Shown: positions 51,829 to 52,345 of the stretch, in pieces
How the letters are laid out: each line of letters opens with the position of its first letter
Numbering within the stretch: the first letter of the stretch is position 1
NCBI RefSeq assembly: GCF_022867885.1
Contig: NZ_JALIFP010000028.1
Location: 1-52,345, forward strand
DNA length: 52,345 nucleotides
Reading direction: 5' to 3'
Source: Lederbergia sp. NSJ-179
GTDB lineage: Bacteria; Bacillota; Bacilli; Bacillales; Bacillaceae_C
Notes under the pieces: model-generated
Told to the model about the DNA's origin: nothing
The model's database searches: none
What the model saw: the letters and a program-made list of their open reading frames with translations, nothing else
Translations under genes and position numbers: made by a program

Positions 51829-52345
51829 CTATATGCCCAAAAAGGAAGGAAATCTTGAAAAAGGTAACGGCGATCGGCTTGGCTGTGCCCAAAAAGGGAG
51901 AACATCCTGAAAAGGGTAACGGCGATCGGCCTGGCTGTGCCCGGAAAGGAATGAAATCTTAAAAAGGGTAACGGCGGGCTGCTTGGCTGTGCCCGAAAAG
52001 GAAGAAAATCTTGAAAAAGGTAACGGCGATTGGCCTGGTTGTGGCCGAAAAGGGAGAAAATCTTGAAAAAGTAACGGCGGGCTGCTTGGCTGTGCCCGGA
52101 AAGGGAGAAAATCTTGAAAAAGGTAACGGCGATCGGCCTGGCTGTGCCCGAAAAGGAAGGAAATCTTGAAAAAGGTAACGGCGATCGGCCTGGTTGTGCC
52201 CGAAAAGGGAGAAAATCTTGAAAAAGGTAACGGCGATTGGCCTGGCTGTGCCCGGAAAGGAAGGAAATCTTAAAAAGGGTAACGGCGGGCTGCTTGGCTG
52301 TGCCCGGAAAGGGAGAAAATCTTGAAAAAGGTAACGGCGATCGGC
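51829..52345. repeat. 52-base tandem repeat array, at least 10 copies
   Basis: Copies start at about 51829, then 51881, 51933, 51985, 52037, 52088, 52140, 52192, 52244 and 52296, and continue off the window end. The core is GGCTGTGCCCGAAAAGG then AATCTTGAAAAAGGTAACGG. The last nine bases take two main forms, GATCGGCCT (or GATTGGCCT) and GGGCTGCTT. One copy has lost a base. The period is not a multiple of three and no frame stays open. It is richer in G and C than its flanks. Confidence 0.93.

Noticed and set aside
51829-52345. Tandem array as a CRISPR array
   Set aside because: The whole 52-base unit repeats with small variations. There are no unique spacers between constant repeats and no cas gene is in the window.

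Overview
The window comes from a low-GC Gram-positive bacterium, most likely a member of the Bacillaceae. Evidence: AT-rich sequence, strong GGAGG ribosome binding sites, TTG and GTG starts, a B. subtilis-like glycogen operon with both glgC and glgD, a Bce-type peptide-antibiotic module, a YesM/YesN two-component system beside an LplB/LplC-type sugar ABC transporter, and DUF3231 and SPW proteins. No rRNA, tRNA, CRISPR array, intact insertion sequence or prophage was seen.

Layout. 1-4.5 kb: TetR regulator divergent from an RND exporter (SwrC-like) with an operator inside the exporter promoter. 4.7-10.6 kb: two large helicases in a row, an XPD/DinG-type helicase with a RecB-like nuclease domain and a SWIM-SNF2 ATPase with a C-terminal MerR-like DNA-binding domain. 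10.7-15.2 kb (minus): a Bce-type module (response regulator, intramembrane-sensing kinase, ABC ATPase, FtsX-type permease). 15.6-20.5 kb: an unrecognised protein preceded by the collapsed remains of a paralogue, a GNAT acetyltransferase, a TetR plus SDR pair sharing a duplicated operator, a structured dispersed repeat and a DUF3231 protein. 20.7-29.5 kb: a GH15-like protein, a TauE/SafE permease, glgBCDA behind a hairpin-rich leader, and a SPW membrane protein.

29.6-36 kb: a CofE-like ligase divergent from a LysR regulator, a formylglycine-generating-enzyme-fold protein lacking both catalytic cysteines, an MscS channel and an RlmCD-type methyltransferase. 36-40 kb is the clearest accessory region: a decayed thioester surface adhesin, a two-gene cassette with its own promoter and terminator (a HEPN-motif protein and a zinc-ribbon protein), then more decayed coding sequence. 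40-44.3 kb: a sigma factor/anti-sigma factor fusion, a glutathione peroxidase, a 21-bp tandem repeat, and an XRE regulator overlapping a peptide deformylase. 44.5-51.6 kb: YesN/YesM and a divergent three-gene sugar ABC transporter. The window ends inside a 52-bp tandem repeat array.

The best candidate for an undescribed system is the HEPN/zinc-ribbon cassette at 36.8-39.3 kb. The sigma/anti-sigma fusion, the XRE-deformylase operon and the 52-bp array follow. All function assignments come from reading motifs by eye; no database search was run.
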